In this document: positions 24,082 through 32,495 of the stretch, in pieces
Numbering within the stretch: position 1 is the stretch's first letter
Layout of the letters: each line of letters starts with the position of its first letter
Assembly (NCBI GenBank): GCA_035295665.1
Contig: DATGIQ010000656.1
Location: forward strand, 1 to 32,495
Direction of reading: 5' to 3'
DNA from: DATGIQ01 sp035295665
Lineage (GTDB): Bacteria > Planctomycetota > Planctomycetia > Gemmatales > Gemmataceae
DNA length: 32,495 nucleotides
The notes under the pieces: model-generated
Databases searched by the model: none
What the model was told of the DNA's origin: nothing
Seen by the model: only the letters and a program-made list of their open reading frames with translations
Program-made: the position numbers and the translations under genes

Positions 24082-24732
24082 ATGCCGCTGTTTATGAAAC
24101 ATGATCCGTCGGAAACGGCCCATCTGATCGAACGTTCACGGGCCGGTGATCCCCAGGCCCTTAACGAGCTCTTTACCCGGCACCGCGAACGCCTTTGCCG
24201 GATGGTGGAAATGCGCCTGGATCACCGGCTTCACGCTCGCATCGACGCTTCGGATGTGATCCAAGACGCTTATGTTGAGGTCGTGGAGCGACTGGAAGAA
24301 TATCTGCGCGACCCGAAGTTGCCGTTTTTCCTTTGGCTACGGCTGGTTGTCGGTGAACGGCTGCTGAAGCTGCACCGCCACCACCTGGGCACCCAGATGC
24401 GCGACGCCGGCCGTGAAGTGGCACTGTACCGCGGTGCCTTGCCGCAGGCCAGCTCGGCGGCGCTGGCAGCGCAACTCCTTGGCAAACACACGTCGCCCAC
24501 CCAGGCGGCCATCCGGGCCGAGCGCTTGCTCCGGCTCCAGGAGGCCCTCAACACGCTGGACCCCATCGATCGGGAGATCTTGGCGCTGCGTCATTTCGAG
24601 GAGCTGACGAGCGCCGAAGCGGCGCAAGTGCTCGAAATCGAAGAAGAAGCTGCCGCGAAGCGCTATGTCCGCGCTTTGCGGCGGCTCAAGAAAATCCTCG
24701 CGATGATGCCGGGCGGGATCGAGGACCTCTGA
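24082..24732 (+). CDS. ECF-type RNA polymerase sigma factor (planctomycete kinase-linked group)
   Basis: A 216-residue sigma factor with only regions 2 and 4. Region 2 spans about 20-105 (DASDVIQDAYVEVVERL, LPFFLWLRLVVGERLLKLHR); region 4 spans about 145-205 (ALNTLDPIDREILALRHFEE, LTSAEAAQVLEIEEEAAAKR). The DASDV/QDAYVEV and LDPIDREILALRHFEELT patterns are typical of planctomycete ECFs encoded next to Ser/Thr kinases. No anti-sigma factor is present. The kinase starts one base after its stop, so the kinase may control it. ATG 24082 directly follows a promoter-like motif shared with the downstream DUF4214 gene. If that motif is the promoter, translation is leaderless or starts at ATG 24094 (MKHDPSETAHL). 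Neither start has a Shine-Dalgarno site. Confidence 0.9.
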   Translation: MPLFMKHDPSETAHLIERSRAGDPQALNELFTRHRERLCRMVEMRLDHRLHARIDASDVIQDAYVEVVERLEEYLRDPKLPFFLWLRLVVGERLLKLHRHHLGTQMRDAGREVALYRGALPQASSAALAAQLLGKHTSPTQAAIRAERLLRLQEALNTLDPIDREILALRHFEELTSAEAAQVLEIEEEAAAKRYVRALRRLKKILAMMPGGIEDL

Positions 24733-24733
24733 C

Positions 24734-27700
24734 ATGGCCGACAGCAGCTGCGCACACGATGTCCTGCTCAATCAATTGGCGGATGAGTTTGCCGCCCGAT
24801 ACCGTCGTGGGGAGCGTCCGTCCCTCGCGGACTACGTGGAGAAGTACCCGGAGCTGGCCGATGATATCCGCGACCTGTTCCCGGCCCTTGTCGGCATGGA
24901 GCGGGTCAAGGAAGATTGTCAGGAGATGGAGCCGCCAGTCGGTGTGCTGCCGCCGTTGCAGCAGTTGGGAGACTACCGCATCCTCCGCGAGATTGGCCAT
25001 GGCGGAATGGGCGTGGTGTACGAAGCGGAGCAGATTTCTCTGGGTCGGCATGTGGCTCTCAAGATCCTGCCGCCGAATCTGCGTCGCGAGAGCAAGCAGA
25101 GACGGCGCTTTGAGCGCGAGGTGCGGGCGGCGGCCCGGCTGCACCACACCAACATCGTGCCGGTCTTCGGTGTCGGCGAGTACGATGGCTTGCCGTACTA
25201 CGCCATGCAATTCATCCAGGGATTGGGCCTGGACGAGGTGATCGACGAGTTGAAGCGGATGCAGCCCGGCGGGCATCGCAGCGACGGCCCGCCGGTGCCG
25301 GCCGGCAACGAGTTGCGCGCCGCGCGCAAGGATGTGTCGGCTGCCGACGTGGCCCGCTCCTTGATCAGCGGGAGGTTTGAACCTCGCCCCGTCCTGCCTT
25401 CTGCCCCTGCACAACAGGACGAGGATGACGGGAGGGCGGCGGTCGCGGAGGACCCTGCCGCCGTCCCGCTGTCTCCGCAGCCCAAGGAAGACCGGATTTC
25501 CAGCTTGTCCCCCCACGTCGCGGCAGGCCGGCTTTCGGATGCCTTTGAGCTATCGGGTTCCTCGGGAAGTGTCCCCGGCTCACGAGAGGATTCCTCGGGA
25601 GGCAACCGCAAGCTGACCTACTGGCAGAGCATCGCACGCATTGGTGTGCAGGTGGCCAGCGCTCTGGAATACGCACACCAGCAAGGGATCCTTCATCGGG
25701 ATATCAAACCGTCGAACTTGCTTCTGGACACCCGCGGTACAGTCTGGGTAACGGACTTCGGTTTGGCCAAGGTAGACGATCAAGAGAACCTGACCGATAC
25801 GGGCGACGTCCTCGGCACCGTGCGCTACATGCCGCCGGAAGCCTTTGATGGCCGATCGGATAACCGGGGTGATGTCTACTCCCTGGGGCTAACGCTTTAC
25901 GAGATGCTGGTGCTACGGCCAGCGTTCACGGAGAGAGAGCGGAGCAAGCTCATCAAGGCGGTGACGACCGGAGCTCCGCTGCGTCTGGAGCGGCTGAACC
26001 GGGCCATCCCACGCGATCTCGTGACGATCGTCCACAAGGCGGCGGAGCATGACCCCGACCATCGGTATTCGACGGCCGGCGAGTTGGCGGCGGATTTGCA
26101 GCGTTTCCTGGATGATGCGCCGATCAAAGTGCGGCGGATCTCAGCGGTGGAACAGTTGGCACGCTGGGGCCGGCGACACAAGGGCGTGGCGGCTGCGCTT
26201 GGCGTTATCGTCATTTTATTGATGACCTTTGCCGTGGGAGCGGGGGTAACGGCGCAGCGCCTCGGACATCTCGCCGAGCAACGAAAAGCCGCCCTCGACC
26301 AAGTATCACTGGCTCGCGACGAGGAGTCGCTCGCCCGCAACGAGGAGCGTTGGCAGCGATACCGGGCCAATATGGGATTGGCCGCCAGTGCATTGGAGCT
26401 CAATAATCTCGGCACCATGCGCCGCGTCCTCGATGAGACACCGGAAGAGTACCGCGGCTTCTGGGAGTGGCACCATTTCCACAGTCAAGTCGATAACGCC
26501 CGCGCTGTGTTGCGGCCGATCGAGCCCAGGGGCAAACTGACGACCATGACCGTAAGCCCGAATGGCAAACGGATTGCTGCCTGGGACAGCAGTGTCAAAC
26601 TCATCCGCCTTTGGGATGCCGCGAATCGCCCCGGAGCTGAAACCGCGGCCCTGTATGGCCAAGAGGATAACGTGGTCCTGCTGGCCTACAGCCCCGACAG
26701 CAAGCAGCTGGCTTCCGCAGGCGACCACGGCGGTCTTCGGCTATGGGACGTCGAGACGGGAAAGCCTCGCGCTGTCCTTTGCCAGCCGTCGGTTCCGGTG
26801 AACTGGCAAGGGCTGGCATACGCCCTAGACGGGCGTCGGATCGTGTCGTGCAATACTGACGGTCTGCGTTTATGGGATCCAGCGACCGGCAAGGAGACCG
26901 CCTTCCTCGGCAAGGAAGCCATGCAGGTGCAAGTCGCGCTGAGCCCGGACGGCTGCCGTCTTGCCGCTCGCAACGGAAACGACATCTGCCTTTGGGACGT
27001 GGCCACGGGCCGGCAAGAGACCGTGCTGGGGCCGAATGTGGGCTTATGGTCCACCATGGTGTTTAGCCCGGACGGCCGACGCATCGCCTACAGCGCCGCG
27101 GATACCTTGCTCTTGTGGGATGGCGTCACGGGCGAACAAGTGGCCCGCCTACGCGGTCATAACGCATGGGCATCCTGCCTTGTCTTTAGTCCGGACGGGG
27201 CGCGCCTGGCATCCGGTGGTTATTACCCCGATAACACGGTGCGTCTTTGGCAGGCCAGCGACGGTCGGCCCATCGCGGTTGGGTCCGGCCACAAGAACGA
27301 GATTACCAATCTTGCCTTCAGCCCTGACGGTCAGCGGCTCGTTTCAACTTCCACGGACCAGACGGCACGGCTGTGGGACGGCGTTACCGGTCAAGAGATT
27401 GAGACCTTGCGCGGGCACAGCGAGAAATTGCTCGGAGCCAGAATCAGTCCCGATGGTACGCGGATCCTCACGTGGTGTGATAAGGATCTGCGGTTGTGGG
27501 AAGCGCGGACGGGAGAACTCACCGCTGCGCTGCGTGGCCACGGCGCAGGCGGCGGAAGGGCTGCGTTCGCCGCGGGCGGCAGTTTGGTGGTGGCTGAAGG
27601 GGACGGTACCCTGCGTATCTGGGATACAGGGCTCACGGAGCAGAGCGGGATCTTGCACGGACACGAAAGCTTTGTCTACGATGTCGCCTTCAGTCCGGAC

Positions 27701-28558
27701 GGCAAGCGGCTGGCATCGGCAGGCTGGGACCATACGGTGCGCCTGTGGGACCTGGCCACTGGTCATCAAGTCGGCCTGCTGAAACATGAGGACGATCGCG
27801 TTGTCTCGGTCGCGGTCCATCCCAACGGCGGGCAAGTGGCGGCAATCACCTACACCCAAGGGCACCTGCACTTGTGGAACATCGCGGACTCCAGTTGCCG
27901 GCATATCCTCGAGACGGGAAAGGGGAACTGGGGCGTGCCAGCACGCCCGGTTTACCACCCGCGCGGCACCCTCGTGGCTGCGGTACGTGGCAAGGACCGG
28001 ATCGGACTCTGGGACCCGGCCACCGGCGCCTTGGTCGATGAATTGCGTGGCCCCCCGTGCAAGCCGAGTGACCTGTCGTTCCGTCCCGATGGGGCACAGC
28101 TCGCGGTCGGAGGAGAAGACGGCGTCGTTTGGATCTGGGATCTGGTCCACCGTGCCCCCGTGGCCGAGTTGCCTGGACACACGGATGCGGTGTATCGACT
28201 TGCTTACAGTCCGGATGGCCACCTGCTCGCATCTGGTGCGAAGGACAGGACCATTCGTCTTTGGGACGCCCAAACCTATCAGGGGCTGGCCGTGCTCCCG
28301 TGCGGGGGGGTCGTCTACAGCGTGGCCTTCAGCCCTGACAGCACCCGGCTCGCGGTCGGCTGCTCCGATAACACGATCCGCCTGTTTGACCTGGCAACGC
28401 GGCAGCAGGTGGCCGAGCTTCGTGGCCACACGGACTACGTTCATGGCGTGGCTTTCAGCCCCGATGGCACACGCCTCGCCTCTGCCTCCGGTGATCGCAC
28501 GATTCGCCTGTGGGACACCGTGCCGGCAACCGAGCGTGCCCGGATGGTCCCGCGCTGA
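24734..28558 (+). CDS. Giant Ser/Thr kinase with membrane span and sixteen WD40 repeats
   Basis: A 1274-residue protein. Residues 20-56 carry the helical motif of ECF-linked planctomycete kinases (RPSLADYVEKYPELADDIRD). The kinase domain covers 80-460: Gly loop GHGGMG (88-93), Lys110 in VALKIL, HRDIKPSN with Asp323, DFG 341-343, and PPE (367-369) in place of APE. Between the N- and C-lobe parts, at about 172-290, is a long disordered insert rich in Pro, Ser, Asp and Arg. A membrane helix at 484-503 (VAAALGVIVILLMTFAVGAG) is followed by a coiled stretch (515-545) and then sixteen WD40 blades from about 600 to 1270, enough for two propellers. The kinase should be cytoplasmic and the propellers outside. 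It starts one base after the sigma stop, with GAGG nine bases upstream. It is probably the signalling partner of that sigma factor. Confidence 0.92.
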   Translation: MADSSCAHDVLLNQLADEFAARYRRGERPSLADYVEKYPELADDIRDLFPALVGMERVKEDCQEMEPPVGVLPPLQQLGDYRILREIGHGGMGVVYEAEQISLGRHVALKILPPNLRRESKQRRRFEREVRAAARLHHTNIVPVFGVGEYDGLPYYAMQFIQGLGLDEVIDELKRMQPGGHRSDGPPVPAGNELRAARKDVSAADVARSLISGRFEPRPVLPSAPAQQDEDDGRAAVAEDPAAVPLSPQPKEDRISSLSPHVAAGRLSDAFELSGSSGSVPGSREDSSGGNRKLTYWQSIARIGVQVASALEYAHQQGILHRDIKPSNLLLDTRGTVWVTDFGLAKVDDQENLTDTGDVLGTVRYMPPEAFDGRSDNRGDVYSLGLTLYEMLVLRPAFTERERSKLIKAVTTGAPLRLERLNRAIPRDLVTIVHKAAEHDPDHRYSTAGELAADLQRFLDDAPIKVRRISAVEQLARWGRRHKGVAAALGVIVILLMTFAVGAGVTAQRLGHLAEQRKAALDQVSLARDEESLARNEERWQRYRANMGLAASALELNNLGTMRRVLDETPEEYRGFWEWHHFHSQVDNARAVLRPIEPRGKLTTMTVSPNGKRIAAWDSSVKLIRLWDAANRPGAETAALYGQEDNVVLLAYSPDSKQLASAGDHGGLRLWDVETGKPRAVLCQPSVPVNWQGLAYALDGRRIVSCNTDGLRLWDPATGKETAFLGKEAMQVQVALSPDGCRLAARNGNDICLWDVATGRQETVLGPNVGLWSTMVFSPDGRRIAYSAADTLLLWDGVTGEQVARLRGHNAWASCLVFSPDGARLASGGYYPDNTVRLWQASDGRPIAVGSGHKNEITNLAFSPDGQRLVSTSTDQTARLWDGVTGQEIETLRGHSEKLLGARISPDGTRILTWCDKDLRLWEARTGELTAALRGHGAGGGRAAFAAGGSLVVAEGDGTLRIWDTGLTEQSGILHGHESFVYDVAFSPDGKRLASAGWDHTVRLWDLATGHQVGLLKHEDDRVVSVAVHPNGGQVAAITYTQGHLHLWNIADSSCRHILETGKGNWGVPARPVYHPRGTLVAAVRGKDRIGLWDPATGALVDELRGPPCKPSDLSFRPDGAQLAVGGEDGVVWIWDLVHRAPVAELPGHTDAVYRLAYSPDGHLLASGAKDRTIRLWDAQTYQGLAVLPCGGVVYSVAFSPDSTRLAVGCSDNTIRLFDLATRQQVAELRGHTDYVHGVAFSPDGTRLASASGDRTIRLWDTVPATERARMVPR

Positions 28559-28657
28559 TTCGAGCAATCGCATCGGTCTGTTGGTCTCCCGTCCGCTGAA
28601 ACGAACCACACCCTTGCCATTCGCTTCGGGCAAAAAGCTCGTGAAAAAGTGAAATTG

Positions 28658-28696
28658 CCCTGTCCGGAAATCCTCCGGCTCCGGAGGTAGTGAATT
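28658..28696 (+). promoter_or_regulatory. Promoter-like motif, copy B, upstream of the DUF4214 gene
   Basis: This is the second copy of the motif at 24043-24081, with CCCTGTCC, GAAATCCT, TCCGG and GGTA in the same spacing. It lies 100 bases after the kinase-WD40 stop and 126 bases before the chosen start of the DUF4214 gene, which leaves room for a 5' leader. If it is an ECF promoter, the surface-protein gene is transcribed separately and under the control of the nearby sigma factor. Confidence 0.6.
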
Positions 28697-28822
28697 GTGG
28701 CCAATGCGGCAGATCGAGGATTAAGATTCGGCGCTGAGCCGCCGCAAGATTCTTCGAGCCGCTGGGCAAAACTCCATCACTACTTTTTCAAGCCGGCGGC
28801 GAGCCCGCCAAGGAGGACTCCG

Positions 28823-31800
28823 ATGAAGAGACTGTTGTCCAAGCTGTTCGCGTCCCGTACTCGAGCGATTCGTAAGACCGCCCGACCGGCCCGCAGACCG
28901 GGCCTGGCGATCGAGACTCTCGACCAGCGCGTGCTGCCGTCGGCCACGCACACCTTGGTGAATGGCGTCCTGACCTTAACCGCAGATGACAACGGCGCGC
29001 AGGTGTTCATTCTCGGGTCGAGCGGCAACTTGGGGATCAGCGGCGCGGATATCTCCACCATCACCAGCCCAGTCAACCAGATCGTCTTCAAGGGGGGCAA
29101 GGGCAACGACACTTTCACAGACTTTTCCTCGATCGATTCCCGCGTCATCGGCAGTGCCGGATCGGACCAGTACTTCGGTGGTGGAAGCACGAACCTCCTC
29201 GACCGCAACGGCTTCAACGTCGTGTGGCAAGGTTCCACAGGGGGCACGAACATCGTTTATGGTTTGGGCAACGGTAAGCCGACCACAGACGATTTGAATG
29301 CCTCCGGGGCTATGATGGTGTCGCTATCGGCCGACCTTTCGACCTTGACCTTCGCCGGCCCGTCAGGCATTGGCTTCCGGATGCAGGCCAACAACGGTTT
29401 TTGGTTTGATCTTCCCTTGCATGACAACAGCGGAAACACCTTCCACAAATTCTCGCCAAGCCCGGGGGCATCGTTGACGCTCGTCACCGGTTCGATCCTG
29501 GGCAACATATCTCTCCCCAGCTCCCAACTCAGTTCGTTGCTGTCCGTCCAAACCAAGGCGGAGCCGTGGAGCGATCCCGTCGGCGAATACAACGGCATGG
29601 CGATCGGGCCGACTATCTCGCTGGATACCACCCTCTTCAACCCCCCGACTCCCTTGAACCAGCTCGAGCAGCAATACGGTTTCGATTTCAAGCTGCCAGG
29701 GCTCAACTTTGGCCTGGACCTGGGCAGCGCGCTGGCGGCCAACGGCGGGCCGATGAGCGGCGCACCGCTGGACAGCGCCGTCCCGTACTTCTATATCGCC
29801 AACTCGGCTCAGGCGTCGGTCGAAATCGGCGGCTACTCAGGCCAGGTGGGGACGAAGGTCTCGGTCGCCTTCGACCCGAGCGATCCATTCCTCTATGCCG
29901 CTGTCCAAGGCATCCCCACGCCGGAGGGACCTATCGATATCGCCCTAGGTGCCTCGGTCAATGGCCACATTCTCTTCCATCCACAACTGGCCCCTCCCAG
30001 CAGTATACTCGGGATCTCCGTGCCACCGCCGAATATCGCTGGCAACGTCTACATCGGTGGGATCATCCCGCTGCCCGACACGCCCTTGGCAATCACGGGC
30101 AGCATGGTGATTGGCCTGGCCCAAAACGGGCGGGCCCTCGGCTCCCAGTTAACGTCGGCACGCGTGGATGCCTTCCTGCATGGACAGCAGACCTTGCAGG
30201 ACCTGGCCAGCATGGCCAGTCCGCCCTCCATCGGCATCAATGGTGAACTGGACATCGGCAAGGATTTCGCGGCGGGCACGGGGATTGTGCAGATGAAGCT
30301 GGGCACTGCCGTCGCCTACTACACGCCGACCCCGTCCTTCCCCAATTTCCAGGATATCGTGGGCAACAAGGCCGCGGTCCCGCCGTTCAACGTCAGCCAC
30401 GCCTTCATCCTTTACGCGCAGTCGGCGAATCCCTGGGACGGCATCAAGATCCCTGGGAATGTGACGCAGACCTTAGGCCAGGTGATCAACGCAATCACGG
30501 ACGCCCGCGAATTCACCCTGGAAGGGATCGTGGATAGCCAGAGGAACTGGGCCGTCCAGATCGACGCTTCAGCGACGGGACTCTTTGGCTTCAACACGAC
30601 TGGGTCGCTGCATTTCGAGGCGACCAGCCTGACCAAGCAAGTTGAATTTGCGGCCGGCATTCAGGCGCCCTTTGGCCTCGGCGGTGCGAGGCTCACCGGC
30701 TTCTTCGATCTTCAAACGGGCAACATCACACTGAGCGAGTCGGTCGGTGTCAGCTTTAACATTCCCTTCTCCATCACGGTGGGTTCTCTCACGATCCCGA
30801 TCCCTTTCTCCGTGAATGCCCAGGGATCCGAGACCCTGACCTTGTCGGCAAACTTGTCGAACCTTCGTGGCTCCGCCGTACTGGATGTCAGCGCAACCGG
30901 CGGATTTTCCAGCGGCACGGCCAGTGCGAGCGGTCACGGCGCAGTGACCGTGGATGCCAGTCACAACGCCAGTGTCTCGGGGAGCGGCGAGTTCGACGTG
31001 AACGGCACCAAGTTGGGCAGTGTCTCGTTCGACAATGGCGGCATCACGATCCTCGGGACCCACTTTAACTGGCCTTCCGACGGCGCCTTGATCGCCGATG
31101 GTCCGGCCCTGGTCGGCAATCCCGCCCTGCTCCACTTCTTCGTCCCGGACGGCATTGCCGAGCCGCTGCATTTCAGCGCTGCCCTGAGCCACGATGGTCT
31201 GGCGGCCGACTACAATTCCGCCAGCACGGACCCTAACGTCAGCTTCACGTTTGCCGCCCCCGGCAGCTACACCGTTTACGGCAGGATGTACCACGCGGAT
31301 GGTCAGGTGGAGGACTACCAGGCGACCCTCACGGTGTACGGGATGGACCAGAGCAGTACGTACTTTGTGGAGAAGCTCTATCATGATCTGCTCGGCCGCG
31401 CGTCCGATCCTACCGGCCTTGGCTATTACACCGGGGAACTGGCCAAGGGCATCACGCACGCGCAGGTTGCGGCCTCGTTCCTGCACAGTATGGAGTATGA
31501 GCAGGATGTCGTTCACGCCGCCTACCATGATTTTCTGGGCCGTTATGCCGAGCCGATGGGGCTACAAGGATGGGTCTCCTATCTCCAGGCCGGCCACACG
31601 GTGACGGACCTGCGCATGCAAATCATCACTTCGCCGGAGTATACTCAGAGCCACAGCGACGACTCCGCCTTCGTGCAGAGTTTGTACCAGAACGTCCTGG
31701 GGCGAACGGGGTCGCAAGCGGAAGTGGACTACTACACCCAGGTGCTAGCTAGTGTCGCCAGCCGTGCGGACGTAGTGCAATCTTTCTTCGGCAGCCCGGA

Positions 31801-31963
31801 GTACCGGAACAAGCTAACGGAGGATACTTACCAGCAGTTCCTGCACCGCGATGCCGATTCGGCCGGGCTCTGGATGTATACGCAGTCGCTGAGCAAGGGA
31901 GGAACCGACTTGATGGTAATGGACTCGGTCTTGAGTTCCCCCGAGTATGCTCCTCTGAACTGA
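28823..31963 (+). CDS. Large secreted/surface protein with RTX-like, PKD-like and DUF4214 repeats
   Basis: From ATG 28823 this is 1046 residues. The basic N-terminus and ETLDQRVLPS (31-40) form the N-terminal motif seen on many planctomycete exported proteins. At 91-122 are degenerate RTX-like nonapeptides (GGKGNDTFTD, GSAGSDQYFGG). The middle (about 130-760) is a long beta-rich, Gly/Ser-rich region with no recognised fold. A PKD-like domain follows (about 780-838, PGSYTVYGRMYHADGQVED). Four DUF4214 units of about 50 residues fill 841-1046 (FVEKLYHDLLGR, VVHAAYHDFLGR, FVQSLYQNVLGR, LTEDTYQQFLHR). The start is fixed by AAGGAGG six bases upstream; an open frame to GTG 28697 is unlikely. DUF4214 is common in exported adhesin-like proteins, and RTX repeats point to type I secretion. 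A surface role is inferred. Confidence 0.85.
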   Translation: MKRLLSKLFASRTRAIRKTARPARRPGLAIETLDQRVLPSATHTLVNGVLTLTADDNGAQVFILGSSGNLGISGADISTITSPVNQIVFKGGKGNDTFTDFSSIDSRVIGSAGSDQYFGGGSTNLLDRNGFNVVWQGSTGGTNIVYGLGNGKPTTDDLNASGAMMVSLSADLSTLTFAGPSGIGFRMQANNGFWFDLPLHDNSGNTFHKFSPSPGASLTLVTGSILGNISLPSSQLSSLLSVQTKAEPWSDPVGEYNGMAIGPTISLDTTLFNPPTPLNQLEQQYGFDFKLPGLNFGLDLGSALAANGGPMSGAPLDSAVPYFYIANSAQASVEIGGYSGQVGTKVSVAFDPSDPFLYAAVQGIPTPEGPIDIALGASVNGHILFHPQLAPPSSILGISVPPPNIAGNVYIGGIIPLPDTPLAITGSMVIGLAQNGRALGSQLTSARVDAFLHGQQTLQDLASMASPPSIGINGELDIGKDFAAGTGIVQMKLGTAVAYYTPTPSFPNFQDIVGNKAAVPPFNVSHAFILYAQSANPWDGIKIPGNVTQTLGQVINAITDAREFTLEGIVDSQRNWAVQIDASATGLFGFNTTGSLHFEATSLTKQVEFAAGIQAPFGLGGARLTGFFDLQTGNITLSESVGVSFNIPFSITVGSLTIPIPFSVNAQGSETLTLSANLSNLRGSAVLDVSATGGFSSGTASASGHGAVTVDASHNASVSGSGEFDVNGTKLGSVSFDNGGITILGTHFNWPSDGALIADGPALVGNPALLHFFVPDGIAEPLHFSAALSHDGLAADYNSASTDPNVSFTFAAPGSYTVYGRMYHADGQVEDYQATLTVYGMDQSSTYFVEKLYHDLLGRASDPTGLGYYTGELAKGITHAQVAASFLHSMEYEQDVVHAAYHDFLGRYAEPMGLQGWVSYLQAGHTVTDLRMQIITSPEYTQSHSDDSAFVQSLYQNVLGRTGSQAEVDYYTQVLASVASRADVVQSFFGSPEYRNKLTEDTYQQFLHRDADSAGLWMYTQSLSKGGTDLMVMDSVLSSPEYAPLN

Positions 31964-31976
31964 TCCAGAAGGCTGA

Positions 31977-32018
31977 GCGGCCCCACTCACTCCGCGCATC
32001 CGGGAATGAGTGGGCCGC
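31977..32018. terminator. Hairpin between convergent genes
   Basis: GCGGCCCCACTCA (31977-31989) pairs with TGAGTGGGCCGC (32007-32018) with a one-base bulge. It starts 13 bases after the DUF4214 stop and lies between that gene and the converging MMPL gene, so it could end transcription in either direction. No T-run follows on either side, so the mechanism is unclear. Confidence 0.6.
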
Positions 32019-32115
32019 CTCGTTCGATCCAAAGTACATTGCCGCTTGCGTTTCGCGTTCGGAAAGGACGACCGGACGCCAGACGCAAGCGGCAGAGCCA
32101 CTTTTGAAATGGTTC

Positions 32116-32493
32116 CTACGCTGCTCGGGCGTAACTCGCCGATTCCAGGATTTCCGCCGTCCTGGTTTCGGACTGGGGCATGGCCAAATGCCTCAACAAC
32201 GCCGGCAGGAACACCAGGGCCCCAAGCATACAGCAACCCACGCCAAGGGTCAGGATAAAACCCAAACCAGCCAGGCCGCGTTCGCTGGAAATCATCAGCG
32301 TTCCGAAGCCAATCATCGTGGTCAACGCTTTCACCAAGACACCGCGGCCGATGGCATAACTGATTGTGGATCGTCCCTCGGCCCGGCGCAGCAAATAGTC
32401 ATGCAGGACATGCACGCCGTTGTCCACGCCAACTCCCAGGATGAGTGGGAAGGCGATCATATTTGCCGGATTGAGCGGTACGCCGAACAGCCC
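32116..32493 (-). CDS. RND/MMPL-family transporter, C-terminal part (partial at right edge)
   Basis: The frame runs to the right edge and continues beyond it. The visible 126 residues are the last part of an RND-superfamily membrane protein. It begins GLFGVPLNPANMIAFPLILG and continues VGVDNGVHVLHDYLLR, which is the fourth-helix region of RND pumps and resembles HpnN (hopanoid biosynthesis-associated) and other MMPL proteins. Two or three more membrane helices follow (LTTMIGFGTLMISSERGLAG, GFILTLGVGCCMLGALVFLP). The tail is short and polar, ending ASYARAA. HpnN moves hopanoids to the outer membrane; whether this protein does so needs the missing part and its neighbours. An internal Met at 32460 is not the start, because the conserved sequence continues upstream of it. 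Confidence 0.82.
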   Translation of the reverse strand, partial: GLFGVPLNPANMIAFPLILGVGVDNGVHVLHDYLLRRAEGRSTISYAIGRGVLVKALTTMIGFGTLMISSERGLAGLGFILTLGVGCCMLGALVFLPALLRHLAMPQSETRTAEILESASYARAA

Positions 32494-32495
32494 CA

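Noticed and set aside
1..32495. tRNA genes, CRISPR arrays, insertion sequences, prophage or attachment sites
   Set aside because: No cloverleaf, direct-repeat array, transposase or integrase motif, or flanking inverted repeats were recognised anywhere in the window.

Overview
The window looks like chromosomal DNA from a planctomycete, most likely a member of the Gemmatales/Gemmataceae. The support is gene content, not a marker gene. It has an ECF sigma factor coupled to a Ser/Thr kinase with a WD40 tail, a second membrane kinase with a 'DLG' loop, many WD40 proteins, a secreted DUF4214 protein with the planctomycete-style N-terminal motif ETLDQRVLPS, and PqqD-M50-HlyD fusion proteins. The DNA is GC-rich and densely coding. 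Many starts have clear Shine-Dalgarno sites. No tRNA, rRNA, CRISPR array, insertion sequence or phage gene was seen.

Layout. (1) Positions 2-3730, plus strand: the end of an unknown gene, a secreted trypsin-like protease, a NYN-domain ribonuclease-like protein, and a Ser/Thr kinase with a C-terminal membrane anchor. (2) 3789-11044, minus strand: a probable export cassette transcribed from right to left, made of a GAF-GAF-TM-HlyD protein, a secreted HlyD-type adaptor with a WD40 propeller inserted in its barrel, a PqqD-like/M50 protease/HlyD fusion, and a small membrane protein. A possible small peptide gene lies just upstream. (3) 11448-15618, minus strand: a tungsten-type aldehyde oxidoreductase module (AorA-like four-cluster ferredoxin, an unlisted 56-residue gene, AorB-like catalytic subunit), preceded by a GabD-like aldehyde dehydrogenase. 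(4) 15784-16005: two tiny in-frame ORFs of uncertain status. (5) 16258-18823, plus strand: groES, groEL, a terminator, and a DinB-family protein. (6) 18925-23953, plus strand: a secreted WD40 protein, a HAD phosphatase, glyA, a Sua5/TsaC-type protein fused to a YwlE-like phosphatase, and rpiB, ending in a strong terminator. (7) 24082-31963, plus strand: ECF sigma factor, giant kinase-WD40 protein, secreted DUF4214 protein. (8) 32116 to the right edge, minus strand: the C-terminal end of an RND/MMPL (HpnN-like) transporter.

How the genes may work together. The minus-strand cassette combines three proteins with periplasmic-adaptor domains, one of them carrying an intramembrane-type zinc protease. 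This suggests export or processing of a peptide or protein with cytoplasmic sensing through GAF domains. The sigma factor and the DUF4214 gene share a 39-bp upstream motif (28/39 identical, no gaps), which suggests a small ECF regulon: sigma, its partner kinase and a surface-protein target. The glyA, tsaC-ywlE fusion and rpiB order resembles the ywlC-ywlE-ywlF-glyA neighbourhood of Bacillus subtilis. The P-loop of the fused phosphatase carries the threonine linked to phospho-arginine specificity.

The strongest candidates for something undescribed are the adaptor cassette with the nested propeller, the shared promoter-like motif, and the tRNA-modification/arginine-phosphatase fusion. All functional statements come from reading the sequence; no database search was run.
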